DNA from: JAAYEA01 sp012689325
GTDB lineage: Bacteria > Chloroflexota > Anaerolineae > JAAYEA01
Direction: 5' to 3'
DNA: 38,766 nt
NCBI GenBank assembly: GCA_036841525.1
Contig: DAITVZ010000051.1
Coordinates: 1-38,766 of the forward strand
The notes beneath the pieces are model-generated. The model made no database searches, had not been told where the DNA came from, and saw only the letters and a program-made list of their open reading frames with translations. This document shows positions 22,363 through 30,393 of this stretch, one piece after another. Both the position numbers and the translations under genes were made by a program. Position 1 is the stretch's first letter, and the number at the start of each line of letters is the position of its first letter.

Positions 22363-24245
22363 CCACGGGAGCACCTGCGCTCAACGGCTATACCGGCAAC
22401 ATCCTGAAGGTCGACCTGACCACCGGCGCGCTGGAGGTGGAGCACCCGACGCCGGCCTTTTACCGGCGCTACCTGGGCGGCAACGGCATCATCGCCTATT
22501 ACCTGATGAAAGAGGTGCCGCAGGGCGCCGATCCGCTGGGGCCGGGGAACCGCCTGATCTTTGCCGGAGGCTTGCTCACCGGCGTGCCCATCGCCGGGTC
22601 GGGGCGGAGCCACGTGGGGGCCAAGTCGCCGCTGACCGGCGGCTATGGCGAGGCCGACGCCGGCGGCTTTTTCGGCGCCGAGATGCGCCGCGCCGGGTTC
22701 GACGCGGTGGTCATCCACGGGCAAGCGCCCGCGCCCGTCTATCTCTGGCTGCACGACGGGCAGGCGGAGTTGCGTCCCGCGGAGCACCTCTGGGGCTCGC
22801 TCACGCTGGATTGCCAGGAGGCGATCCGCCGGGAGCTGGGCGAGCCGCGGGCGCGGCTGGCGCTGATCGGGCCGGGCGGGGAGCGGCTGGCCCGATATGC
22901 TTGCATCATGCATGACGTCAAGCACGCGGCGGGGCGCTGCGGGCTGGGCGCGGTGATGGGCGCGAAGGGGCTCAAGGCGGTGGCGGCCCTGGGGCGCACG
23001 CCGATCCCCCTGGCCAAGCCCGAGGGGGTCAAGGCGCTGGCGACCTGGATGCGCGACCATTGGGCCGAAAAGGCGCAGCGCCGCCACGAGCTGGGCACGC
23101 CCGGCGACGTGCTGGACCTGAACCCGCGCGGGGTGCTGCCCACGCGCAACTTTCAGGACGGGCAATTCGAGGGCGCGGAGCGGATCAGCGGCGAGGCGAT
23201 GCGCGACACCGTCCTGGTGGATACCGGAGGCTGCTTCGCCTGCCCCATCCGCTGCAAGCGCGTGGTCAAGGTGGACGACGCCGACTATACGGTGGACCCC
23301 GGCTATGGCGGCCCCGAGTACGAGACCATCGCCGCCCTGGGTTCCAACTGCGGCGTGGATGACCTGCGCGCCATCGCCAAGGCCAACGAGCTCTGCGGCG
23401 CCTATGGGCTGGACACCATCTCCACGGGGATGTCGGTCTCGTTCGCCATGGAGTGCTACGAGAACGGCCTGCTGACGGACGAGGAGACGGGCGGGCTGGC
23501 GCTGCGCTTTGGCCACGCCGCCGCCATGGTGGAGCTGGTGCGGCGGATCGGCGAGCGGGAGGGGCTGGGCGATCTGCTGGCGGAGGGGCCGGCCGCGGCC
23601 GCCGCCAAGATCGGCCGGGGGGCCGAGGCCTACGTCTTGACCGTGAAGGGGCAGCCGCTGCCGATGCACGAGTGCCGCGCCCGCCACGGCCAGGCGCTGG
23701 GCTACGCCGTCTCGCCCATCGGCGCCGACCACGTGCACAACTTTTGGGACGAGGGGCTGAGCAAGTCGCCGCTGAACGAGGACCTGCAAGGGCTGGGCAT
23801 CTATGAGCCGGTGCCGATGACCGAGCTGAATGCGCACAAGGTGCGGGCCTACGCCTTTCGCACCACCTGGCGCTGGATCGTCAACCACATCGGGCTGTGC
23901 GTCTTTGTCCCCTGGTCGCGCCCGCAGACGGTCGAGATGGTCAACGCCGTCACCGGCTGGGAGACCAACGTCTGGGAGCTGCGCAAGACCGCCGAGCGGG
24001 CGCTGACCCTGGCGCGGCTTTTCAATCTGCGCGAGGGGCTGAGCCGCGCCGACGATGTGCTGCCCCCGCGGATGGCCCAGCCGCATCGGACGCCCGCGGG
24101 CAATGCAGAGCCGGTGACGCCGGAGGCGCTGGACGCGGCGGTGACCATGTATTACGGCATCATGGGCTGGGACCCGCGGACGGGCATGCCCCCGGCGGCC
24201 AAGCTCGACGAGCTGGATATCGCCTGGGCGGGGGAAGGGCCGTGA
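22359..24245 (+). CDS. aldehyde ferredoxin oxidoreductase (AOR) family tungsten/molybdenum enzyme
   Basis: A 628-residue full-length AOR-family oxidoreductase, binding a bis-pyranopterin W or Mo cofactor and one 4Fe-4S cluster. N-terminal domain: GYTGNILKVDLTTG, RYLGGNG, then GRSHVGAKSPLTGGYGEADAGG. The cluster ligands are C292, C295, C299 (CFACPIRC) and C514 (HIGLCVFV), in register with P. furiosus AOR (288, 291, 295, 494). Typical substrates are aldehydes, oxidised to acids with ferredoxin, but the family is diverse. GGGAGGGG lies before the ATG at 22359. It overlaps OYE by 4 bp and the next gene by 4 bp. No separate ferredoxin-like subunit is nearby, so the partner may be the OYE protein or a ferredoxin elsewhere. 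Confidence 0.9.
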   Translation: MTTGAPALNGYTGNILKVDLTTGALEVEHPTPAFYRRYLGGNGIIAYYLMKEVPQGADPLGPGNRLIFAGGLLTGVPIAGSGRSHVGAKSPLTGGYGEADAGGFFGAEMRRAGFDAVVIHGQAPAPVYLWLHDGQAELRPAEHLWGSLTLDCQEAIRRELGEPRARLALIGPGGERLARYACIMHDVKHAAGRCGLGAVMGAKGLKAVAALGRTPIPLAKPEGVKALATWMRDHWAEKAQRRHELGTPGDVLDLNPRGVLPTRNFQDGQFEGAERISGEAMRDTVLVDTGGCFACPIRCKRVVKVDDADYTVDPGYGGPEYETIAALGSNCGVDDLRAIAKANELCGAYGLDTISTGMSVSFAMECYENGLLTDEETGGLALRFGHAAAMVELVRRIGEREGLGDLLAEGPAAAAAKIGRGAEAYVLTVKGQPLPMHECRARHGQALGYAVSPIGADHVHNFWDEGLSKSPLNEDLQGLGIYEPVPMTELNAHKVRAYAFRTTWRWIVNHIGLCVFVPWSRPQTVEMVNAVTGWETNVWELRKTAERALTLARLFNLREGLSRADDVLPPRMAQPHRTPAGNAEPVTPEALDAAVTMYYGIMGWDPRTGMPPAAKLDELDIAWAGEGP

Positions 24246-25255
24246 TTGATTACGCCGACTATACCGTCGAGACGGTGGAGGACATCGCCCGATTGCGGCG
24301 GGCCATGGACGCCTCCGGCCTGCCGGGCAAGCTGACGGACCACAACCTGCTCATCGGCACGTGGAATATCCGCCAGTTTGGGCCGATCCACCCGAGCTGG
24401 GCGGAGAACCCGCGCAGCCCCAAACGCAACCTGCGCGCCATGGCCCTCATCGCCGAGGTGGTGCGCCGCTTCGACATCATGGCCATCCAGGAGGTCAAGC
24501 GAGACACGGCGGGGGTGCGGCTGCTGGTCAACGAGTTCCTGGGGCCGAACTGGGCGGTGATCCTCAGCGACGTGACCGCGGGGAGCGAGGGGAACGTGGA
24601 GCGGCTCGCCTTCATCTATGACAAGCGGCGGGTGCAGCCGTCCGGGCTGGCCGGCGAGATCGTCTTGCCGCCCACCGAGCGCGGCGATCCAGCGGGGCAG
24701 TTCGCCCGCACGCCCTACATCGTGGGCTTTCAGGCGGCGGGGGAGAGCTTTGCCCTGCTCACGGCGCACATCAAGTACGGCGCGGCGCCGGAGGATCGGC
24801 TGGGGGAGCTGCGCGCGCTGGCCGACTATGTGGCGGCCGAGATCCGCGACCGGGCGCGGGTGGAGCGCGCGGAAGAGGGGAACCTCATCGTGCTGGGCGA
24901 TTTCAACATCGACGAGCGCCTGAACAACCCGCTCTTTCGCGCCTTTATCGCCACGGGGCTGCTGGTCCCGCCGCAGCTCTGGAACCTGCGGACCACCTAC
25001 AACACCAAGCCCAAGTACTATGACCAGATCGCCTGGTTCATGGGCGACCTGGACCTGCCCTACGAGGAGCGCGCCGGGGTCATCGACTTTGCCGGGTCGG
25101 TCTATCGCGAGCTGCCGGCGCTGCAAATGTCGTACCGCGTCTCGGATCACTTTCCGCTGTGGGTCGAGTTCGTCATCGACCGCAGCACGGAGCGCATGGC
25201 CCGCACGCTGGGCCTGGACCCGGCCATGCCGGACCCGCTGAGCACCGTCGCATAG
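24242..25255 (+). CDS. endonuclease/exonuclease/phosphatase (DNase I-like fold) family protein
   Basis: A 337-residue EEP-superfamily hydrolase. Motifs in order: GTWNIRQFG (N42), MAIQEVK (E84), the TAHIKYG His, VLGDFNID and VSDHFPLW (catalytic Asp-His). All metal-binding and catalytic residues are present. About 35 residues precede the domain. No signal peptide is visible. The GTG start at 24242 overlaps the AOR stop (GTGA) and has a GGAAGGG before it. EEP enzymes cleave phosphodiesters or phosphomonoesters of nucleic acids, lipids or small molecules. Tight coupling to a metalloenzyme gene suggests a small-molecule or cofactor substrate, but that is inference. Confidence 0.8.
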   Translation: MIDYADYTVETVEDIARLRRAMDASGLPGKLTDHNLLIGTWNIRQFGPIHPSWAENPRSPKRNLRAMALIAEVVRRFDIMAIQEVKRDTAGVRLLVNEFLGPNWAVILSDVTAGSEGNVERLAFIYDKRRVQPSGLAGEIVLPPTERGDPAGQFARTPYIVGFQAAGESFALLTAHIKYGAAPEDRLGELRALADYVAAEIRDRARVERAEEGNLIVLGDFNIDERLNNPLFRAFIATGLLVPPQLWNLRTTYNTKPKYYDQIAWFMGDLDLPYEERAGVIDFAGSVYRELPALQMSYRVSDHFPLWVEFVIDRSTERMARTLGLDPAMPDPLSTVA

Positions 25256-25278
25256 ACGCGACAACCACGGAGAAGAGA

Positions 25279-26559
25279 ATGACGGCGATCCTACGAACCT
25301 ATTGGCAAGCCTACCGCAGGTTCAATCGGGACGTGCGCCTGGCGCTGAGCTCGCACGCCCTGGTCAGCTTTGCCATGGTGGGCATCATGGGGGTGCTGTT
25401 CAACCTCTATCTGTTGCGTCTGGGCTTTGACGCCGTGTATATCGGGCTGGTGGCGGGGATCAGCTCCATGGCGCGGGCCGTGGCTTGCCTGCTGGCGGGC
25501 TCGGTGGGCGCGCGCTGGGGGGCGCGCCGCCCCATGATGGCGGGCATCATCGTCAGCATCATCTTTATGGCGCTGTTGTTGGCGAACGAGTGGCTCCCCG
25601 CGGGGGCGCGCGGCGCCTGGATCCTGATCGCCTACGTCCTGGCCGCGGCGGGGCAGTCCACCCACATGGTCTTTTGCACGCCGTTTCTCTCGGCGTCCAC
25701 CGACGCGACCACGCGCACCCATGTCTTTTCGGTGCTGGCGGCGATCAGCCCCCTGGCCTCCTTCGCGGGGAGCCTCATCGGCGGGCTGCTGCCGGGCGCC
25801 CTGGCGGGCGCGCTGGGCGCCTCGCTGAGCGATGTGGCGCCCTATCGGTATGCGCTGCTGTTGGCGCCGCTCTTGCTGCTGCCCACGCTGCCTATCCTGA
25901 GGGCCGTCCGCGACATGGATCGGGGGATGGGACAAGGGGCGCGGCAGGCCGCGGAGCGGGGAAGCGCCGCGCCGTATGGGATCATGGCCATGCTGGTGGT
26001 GGTGATGCTCTTTCGCTGGGCAGGGCGCGCGCCGACCAGCACCTTTTTCAATGTCTATCTGGACGATCAACTGGGCGCCTCCACCGCGCTTATCGGGGCG
26101 CTGGCGGCCGCCGGCAGCTTGCTGAACGTGCCTGGGGCGCTGTTCATGCCCGCCATCGTAGCGCGCTGGGGGGCCTACCACACGCTGATCTGGTGCACGG
26201 TGGCCATGGGCTTCTGCCTGCTGCCGCTGGCCTTGGTGCCGCACTGGCTCGCCGCTGGCCTCAGCTACGTCCTGACCCTCGGGCTCTATGGCATCACCAG
26301 CCCGGCCATCACCGTCTATAGCCAAGAGATGGTCTCGGCAGAGTGGCGGCCGGCCATGTCGGGGATCATGAACATGTCCGTGGGGCTGGGGTCGGGGCTG
26401 ATGGCCTTTGGCGGCGGCTATGCCATCGCGGCGCTGGGCTACCGCCCCCTGTTCCTGATCTCGGCGATTTGCATGGCGATCGGGGCGGTGGTCTTTTGGG
26501 CCTATTTCCGCACGCCAAGGGGCGAGATGAGGCGGGAGGGCCGCGGCACCCTGACGTAG
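25279..26559 (+). CDS. major facilitator superfamily (MFS) transporter
   Basis: A 426-residue membrane protein with about 12 hydrophobic segments and a charged central loop (RDMDRGMGQGARQAAERGS) between two six-helix halves, as in MFS permeases. An MFS signature-like RWGARRP follows helix 3. The ATG at 25279 is 23 bp after the preceding gene and has GGAGAAGAG upstream, so it is probably the last gene of the OYE/AOR/EEP operon. It could export or import the substrate or product of that pathway; direction and substrate are not visible in the sequence. Confidence 0.85.
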   Translation: MTAILRTYWQAYRRFNRDVRLALSSHALVSFAMVGIMGVLFNLYLLRLGFDAVYIGLVAGISSMARAVACLLAGSVGARWGARRPMMAGIIVSIIFMALLLANEWLPAGARGAWILIAYVLAAAGQSTHMVFCTPFLSASTDATTRTHVFSVLAAISPLASFAGSLIGGLLPGALAGALGASLSDVAPYRYALLLAPLLLLPTLPILRAVRDMDRGMGQGARQAAERGSAAPYGIMAMLVVVMLFRWAGRAPTSTFFNVYLDDQLGASTALIGALAAAGSLLNVPGALFMPAIVARWGAYHTLIWCTVAMGFCLLPLALVPHWLAAGLSYVLTLGLYGITSPAITVYSQEMVSAEWRPAMSGIMNMSVGLGSGLMAFGGGYAIAALGYRPLFLISAICMAIGAVVFWAYFRTPRGEMRREGRGTLT

Positions 26560-26635
26560 CTCATATCCGCCACCCCGCTTCCGCGCTATACCTTGCAACA
26601 GTGGGCCAGGATGGGCGCGAGAAAGGGGTGCCGAG

Positions 26636-27229
26636 ATGTCCAGGTTATCCAGCTTCCTCAAGTTGATCCAGCTCTTTTGGAGGCACGGCGCCGCACTGGC
26701 GGCGTTTCTGCCAAGCCTCCCTCAGGTGATGCACGCCGCGGGCCAGGGCATGGAGCTGGCCGGCAACGGGGCCGTGGCGACCAGCAAGGTCTTGCGCGGC
26801 GGGGTGGGGGTTCCCCTGAACGCCAAGCAAGTGGTCGCCGGCGCCGCCGACGCCGTGGAAGCGGCCAAGGCGCAGCTTCAGGCCGCCGCCGACCTGGTGA
26901 AAGAGGCGGGCAACACCATCGGCAGCATCAAGGTGCCGACGGCAACGGCGACCTATGTCAACCTTCCGATTCCCGTGGCGCCGGGCGATCCGCCGTGGCG
27001 GGTAGTGAGCGGGGTGAGCTTTGGCGAGACCTCGCTCTTTGGCGGCGTCAAGACCGCCCTGCGGGATAGCTCGTCGCGGATCGATGACGTGGCCGATGAT
27101 TTCCAGGGCATGGCCAACAACCTGAACAAGCTGAGCCAGGCGCTGAACGACGCGGGGGCCGACCTGGGCGAGATGGGCGGCGCCCTGCGCAACGCGGGGC
27201 AGGCCCTGCAAGAGATCACGGCCCCCTGA
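26636..27229 (+). CDS. unrecognised helical protein
   Basis: A 197-residue protein I cannot assign. A hydrophobic N-terminus (FLKLIQLFWRHGAALAAFLPSLPQV) is followed by long Ala-rich amphipathic stretches (AADAVEAAKAQLQAAADLVKEA; and from about residue 140 IDDVADDFQGMANNLNKLSQAL). Between them is a Pro/Val-rich middle containing TATYVNLPIPVAPGDPPW. This pattern suggests membrane association with coiled coils, as in methyl-accepting or MCE-like spacer helices, but no domain is recognised. AAAGGGG lies before the ATG. A rho-independent terminator follows 23 bp after the stop, so it is either monocistronic or ends the MFS transcript 76 bp upstream. Confidence 0.6.
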   Translation: MSRLSSFLKLIQLFWRHGAALAAFLPSLPQVMHAAGQGMELAGNGAVATSKVLRGGVGVPLNAKQVVAGAADAVEAAKAQLQAAADLVKEAGNTIGSIKVPTATATYVNLPIPVAPGDPPWRVVSGVSFGETSLFGGVKTALRDSSSRIDDVADDFQGMANNLNKLSQALNDAGADLGEMGGALRNAGQALQEITAP

Positions 27230-27251
27230 TCCCCATCCAGCGTCCGACCCC

Positions 27252-27276
27252 AGCCGCCGCAACCCGGCGGCTTTTT
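27252..27276 (+). terminator. rho-independent terminator
   Basis: A perfect 8-bp GC-rich stem, AGCCGCCG (27252-27259) with CGGCGGCT (27265-27272), a 5-base loop and a run of five T (27272-27276). It ends the transcript of the helical protein. Confidence 0.9.
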
Positions 27277-27346
27277 GTGCGTATTGAGAGTGAGCCGCCG
27301 ACAAGCATGTGGCGCGGCGGGAGAACGTTGCAGCAGGAGGCTGTCC

Positions 27347-27724
27347 ATGAGTTTCTTTGGCAATCTGATCTGGTTGGTTTTCGGCGGGTTTGTCGCGGGG
27401 ATGGGCTATATCATCGGCGGGCTGCTCTTGTGCCTGACCATCGTGGGCATCCCCTTTGGACGGCAGGCGATCAAGCTGGGGCGCGCCACCATGACGCCCT
27501 TTGGCCGGGACGTGGTCGAGTTCGAGCACGCCAACAGCAGCCTGCGGGTCGTCTTTAACGTCCTGTGGATCGTGCTCTTTGGCTGGGAGATCGCCACGGC
27601 GCACCTGACCTCGGCGCTGATCCTGGCCATCACCATCGTGGGGCTGCCCTTTGCCAAGCAGCACATCAAGCTGATCCCCATCGCGCTGCTGCCCTTCGGG
27701 CGGGACCTGCGCCGCGCGGGATAG
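27347..27724 (+). CDS. YccF domain-containing membrane protein
   Basis: A 125-residue inner-membrane protein made of two YccF repeats (PF03733). The repeated signature appears as TIVGIPFGRQAIKLG (about residues 36-50) and TIVGLPFAKQHIKL (about 101-114), each after a hydrophobic helix and followed by a (M/L)(T/L)PFGR segment. Function is unknown across the family. AGGAGG precedes the ATG at 27347. It is monocistronic: a terminator lies 5' of it and a bidirectional hairpin lies beyond its stop. Confidence 0.85.
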   Translation: MSFFGNLIWLVFGGFVAGMGYIIGGLLLCLTIVGIPFGRQAIKLGRATMTPFGRDVVEFEHANSSLRVVFNVLWIVLFGWEIATAHLTSALILAITIVGLPFAKQHIKLIPIALLPFGRDLRRAG

Positions 27725-27730
27725 GGGAAT

Positions 27731-27900
27731 GGGACGCAGATTTGCGCAGATGAACGCCGATTAGGCCAGGAGAGATGACGGTAGCTCGCGCGGCCTAACG
27801 CGAAAAGCGCAAAATGTGGAGAGTCGAAAACGGATTGCTGGAAAGAGCCAGCAATCCGTTTTTGTGCTCTTGATCTGTTTTCATCTGTGTCGATCTGCGT
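27731..27900. repeat. intergenic palindromic element, copy C (split by a terminator hairpin)
   Basis: The left end GGGACGCAGATTTGCGCAGA (27731-27750) and the right end, with ATCTGTTTTCATCTGTG and ATCTGCGT (27893-27900), are related inverted words of the family. They flank unrelated sequence including a strong hairpin. The right end abuts the M81 stop codon and lacks the terminal CCC. Confidence 0.5.
27827..27863. terminator. bidirectional rho-independent terminator
   Basis: AAAACGGATTGCTGG (27827-27841) and CCAGCAATCCGTTTT (27848-27862) form a perfect 15-bp stem with a 6-base loop. There are five T on the plus-strand exit and four on the minus-strand exit. It sits between the converging yccF and M81 genes and suits both. 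Confidence 0.9.
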
Positions 27901-27901
27901 A

Positions 27902-29416
27902 CTAGATTCGGTCCAGCGGAAAGAGGGGGCGGCGGACGCGGCGGAAGGGGAGCGCGCGCAGCAGCGGGCTGCAAGGCCCCGGCGCGTCGAGGATGCGCAC
28001 CTCGGCGGCGAGCGGCTCATAGGCGGCGCGGAAGGCCGCTGGCGACTTGACCACCACGATGCGGGCGTCCGTCGGCTCCAGCCCCACCGAGCGGTAGAGC
28101 TCGGGATCCCACTGGCGGCAGGGCCGCTCCATCACCACCACGTGGATCTGGCCGACGCGCAGCACGACGGTGCGCCCGCGGTGGCAGATGGCGCCGCGAA
28201 AGCCGGGGCCCTTTTGCACGAAATCCCCGTCCGCGATCAGTTTGACATAACCGGTCACCTCGACCGGCGCATAGAACGTTGGGGCAAAACCCCCACCGAG
28301 CGGGAGCGTCACCTCTTGGCCCACCCCCGCCGCGATCAGGCGCGCCACGGCGGGCGGGTCCACGATATTGAGCAAGCAGACTTGCTTCAGCAAGCAGACT
28401 TGCTTCAAGAGGCAGTCGTGCTCGGGGGCAAGGCGCAGCAGGGCGGCCAGGACGGCGGTGCTATCCCCCGGCGCGCCCGAGCTGGGGGCGTCGGCCGAAT
28501 CCGCCAGGACCCAGGGGCCGCGGTCGCTGGCCAGCGCCTCGCGGAGGGTGGCTTCGGTGGGGGAGAGATCCACCTCGAACTCGTGGCGGCGGGACCAGAA
28601 GCGCTCGGCCAGCCGCTGGGCGGTGGACTCGGCCAGGGCGCGGCCCCCCTTCGGGCCGTTTGCATCGGCGACGACCAGGACGCTGCAACCCACTTCAGGG
28701 ACGTCGAGCCAGGGCTGCACGGAAAAGACGGAGACGTCCAGCAGGCCGGGCTGGGGCGCCAGCGCCTCGGCCAGCACCTCGGAAAGGGGGCCGTCGGTGG
28801 TGCGCGCCGTCTCGCCGGGGAGGAGCATGGGCAAGCGGCGCAGCGCCAGCACGGGCCGCACCTCGCCGCGGGCGGCGCGGATCAGCAGCGACATGGCGCG
28901 TTGGCCGGTCTCGTAGAGGTCCACGTGTGGCGCGGTGTGGTAGCCCGCCAGGATGGTGGCCTGGTCGGCCATGAGCTGGGTGCAGTTGGCGTGCAGGTCG
29001 AGCGTGCCCGCCAGCGGGACATCGGGACCGACCTGGGCGCGGACGGCGCGCAGCACCTCGCCCGTGCCATCATCCAGCCGCTCGGTCACCAGCGCGCCGT
29101 GCAGGAACAGGAGGACGCCATCCACTGGCCCGGCGGCCCGCAGGCGCTCCAGCAGCTCGGCGAGGAGCGCGTCATAGACCTCCTGGCGCAAGGGGCCAGC
29201 GGAGGCGTTGGCCCGCGCGTAAAAGGTGGGGACGATCTCGACGCCCTCCGCCCGCGCCACGTCCAGCGCGCCGGCGGGCTCGCTGCGGGTTCCCGCGGCC
29301 TCGGCCACGATCTCGGTCCCGCGCAGGACGTCATGGGGGCCAAAGTGCTCCCAGCCGCCGGGGACGGGGGAGAAGCTCTGCGATTCCTGAGCGAGGCCAC
29401 CGATGGCGATGCGCAT
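27902..29416 (-). CDS. M81 family metallopeptidase (MlrC-like)
   Basis: A 504-residue protein of the M81/MlrC family (microcystin-degradation MlrC is the named member). Features are IAIGGLAQESQSFSP (N-terminal metal-site segment), FLHGALVTE (His ligand), TLDLHANCT (Asp and His), GYHTAPHVDLYETG, and ALRRLPMLLPG, then the MlrC C-terminal domain. DSADAPSSGAPGDSTA is the typical substrate-side motif. An in-frame 18-bp tandem duplication (28371-28406) adds CLLKQV repeats just before the conserved NIVDP strand. The gene begins 11 bp after the SDR stop. These enzymes are probably peptidases or amidohydrolases; the natural substrate is unknown. Confidence 0.85.
   Translation of the reverse strand: MRIAIGGLAQESQSFSPVPGGWEHFGPHDVLRGTEIVAEAAGTRSEPAGALDVARAEGVEIVPTFYARANASAGPLRQEVYDALLAELLERLRAAGPVDGVLLFLHGALVTERLDDGTGEVLRAVRAQVGPDVPLAGTLDLHANCTQLMADQATILAGYHTAPHVDLYETGQRAMSLLIRAARGEVRPVLALRRLPMLLPGETARTTDGPLSEVLAEALAPQPGLLDVSVFSVQPWLDVPEVGCSVLVVADANGPKGGRALAESTAQRLAERFWSRRHEFEVDLSPTEATLREALASDRGPWVLADSADAPSSGAPGDSTAVLAALLRLAPEHDCLLKQVCLLKQVCLLNIVDPPAVARLIAAGVGQEVTLPLGGGFAPTFYAPVEVTGYVKLIADGDFVQKGPGFRGAICHRGRTVVLRVGQIHVVVMERPCRQWDPELYRSVGLEPTDARIVVVKSPAAFRAAYEPLAAEVRILDAPGPCSPLLRALPFRRVRRPLFPLDRI
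28371..28406. repeat. two tandem copies of an 18-bp palindromic unit inside the M81 gene
   Basis: AGCAAGCAGACTTGCTTC occurs twice in a row (28371-28388 and 28389-28406). Each unit contains the perfect inverted repeat AGCAAG/CTTGCT around a 4-base centre. In the protein this gives a repeated CLLKQV hexapeptide without breaking the frame. Confidence 0.9.
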
Positions 29417-29427
29417 GGCAGGCTCCT

Positions 29428-30225
29428 TTACTTGACCTGGGAGGCGTAGGGATAGGCGTCATCGCCGGGGCGGCTGAGCGCTAGCAGGCTGATCTGCCCG
29501 CCATCCACGACGACGACCTGACCGGTCACAAAGCTGGCCTCCTCCGAACAGAGAAAGGCCACCATCGCGCCGATATCCTCCGGCTGGCCCATGCGCCCGA
29601 GGGGAATCTTGCGGGCCGACGCGGCGGGGTCGAAGGCGGGGAACTGGGTATAGTAGCGCTCTACCTCGATGGCGCCGGGCGCCACGCAGTTGACCGTGAT
29701 GCGGTGCGGGGCCAACTCGACGGCCAGTTGCCGGGTCAGCATGTTGAGCCCGCCCTTGGCGGCGGCGTAAGCGGCAAAGACGGGGGCGGAGACGAGGCCG
29801 TGCACCGAGCTGATGTTGATGATCCGGCCGCCGCCGCGCTGGATCATCTGCGGCACGGCGGCCTGGGCGCAGAAAAAGGGCGCGCGCAGGTTGACGTTGA
29901 TGGTCTGGTCCCACGCGGCCGGCGAGACCTCCAGGAAGCGCGCCTCGCTGCTGATGGCGGCGTTGTTGACCAGGATGTCCACCGCGCCGCAGGCCTCGAC
30001 CGCCTCAGCGATGAGGCGCTGGCAAGCGGCGACCTCCTCCAGGTCGGCGCCGAGGGCCATGGCCTGCCCCCCTGACGCGATAATCTGGCGGACCGTCTCG
30101 TCCGCGCCCTCGCGGTGACGGTTATAGTGCACGACCACCCGCGCGCCGCGGCGGGCCAACGCCAGGGCGATGCCCCGGCCGATGCCGGTCCCGGCGCCGG
30201 TGACGATAGCGACCTTGTTCTCCAT
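29428..30225 (-). CDS. short-chain dehydrogenase/reductase (SDR)
   Basis: A 265-residue classical SDR oxidoreductase. It has the cofactor motif TGAGTGIG (residues 9-16), NNAA (residues 87-90), catalytic S140 with Y153 and K157 (INISSVHG, AAYAAAK), and a C-terminal FVTGQVVVVDGG. A His-Tyr-Asn-Arg after strand 2 (VVHYNRHR) suggests NADP preference. Similar proteins act on sugar alcohols, keto-acids or ketones. GAGGAG precedes the ATG at 30225. It forms a two-gene operon with the M81 gene and is divergent from the PfkB kinase. Confidence 0.9.
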   Translation of the reverse strand: MENKVAIVTGAGTGIGRGIALALARRGARVVVHYNRHREGADETVRQIIASGGQAMALGADLEEVAACQRLIAEAVEACGAVDILVNNAAISSEARFLEVSPAAWDQTINVNLRAPFFCAQAAVPQMIQRGGGRIINISSVHGLVSAPVFAAYAAAKGGLNMLTRQLAVELAPHRITVNCVAPGAIEVERYYTQFPAFDPAASARKIPLGRMGQPEDIGAMVAFLCSEEASFVTGQVVVVDGGQISLLALSRPGDDAYPYASQVK

Positions 30226-30285
30226 GCCGTCTTCTCCTCAAAGGTGTGCGAGCAGGGGCGATGTGGCGAGCCCAGGCTGGACACC

Positions 30286-30314
30286 AGTATAACCCCACCC
30301 AAAGCTGGCGGCAA
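30286..30314 (-). promoter_or_regulatory. sigma70-type promoter of the SDR/M81 operon
   Basis: Minus-strand TTGCCG (30314-30309) and TATACT (30291-30286), 17 bp apart, about 60 bp upstream of the SDR ATG. Confidence 0.6.
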
Positions 30315-30335
30315 GCGGCGGCTGGCGGGCGCCGG

Positions 30336-30363
30336 TTGACAGGGCGCTGGATCGGCCTAAGCT
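30336..30363 (+). promoter_or_regulatory. promoter of the PfkB kinase gene
   Basis: Perfect TTGACA (30336-30341) with a weaker TAAGCT (30358-30363) 16 bp downstream. A transcript starting near 30370 would exclude the upstream ATG at 30364 and supports the start at 30394. Confidence 0.5.
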
Positions 30364-30393
30364 ATGGCGGACGACGACGGTGAGGAGCGCGCG

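Noticed and set aside
28371..28406. CRISPR-like repeats
   Set aside because: Only two directly adjoining 18-bp units, no spacers, and they are within a coding frame.
30364..30393. Upstream ATG for the PfkB kinase
   Set aside because: It adjoins the likely -10 box and lacks a ribosome-binding site, whereas the ATG at 30394 has GAGGAG upstream.
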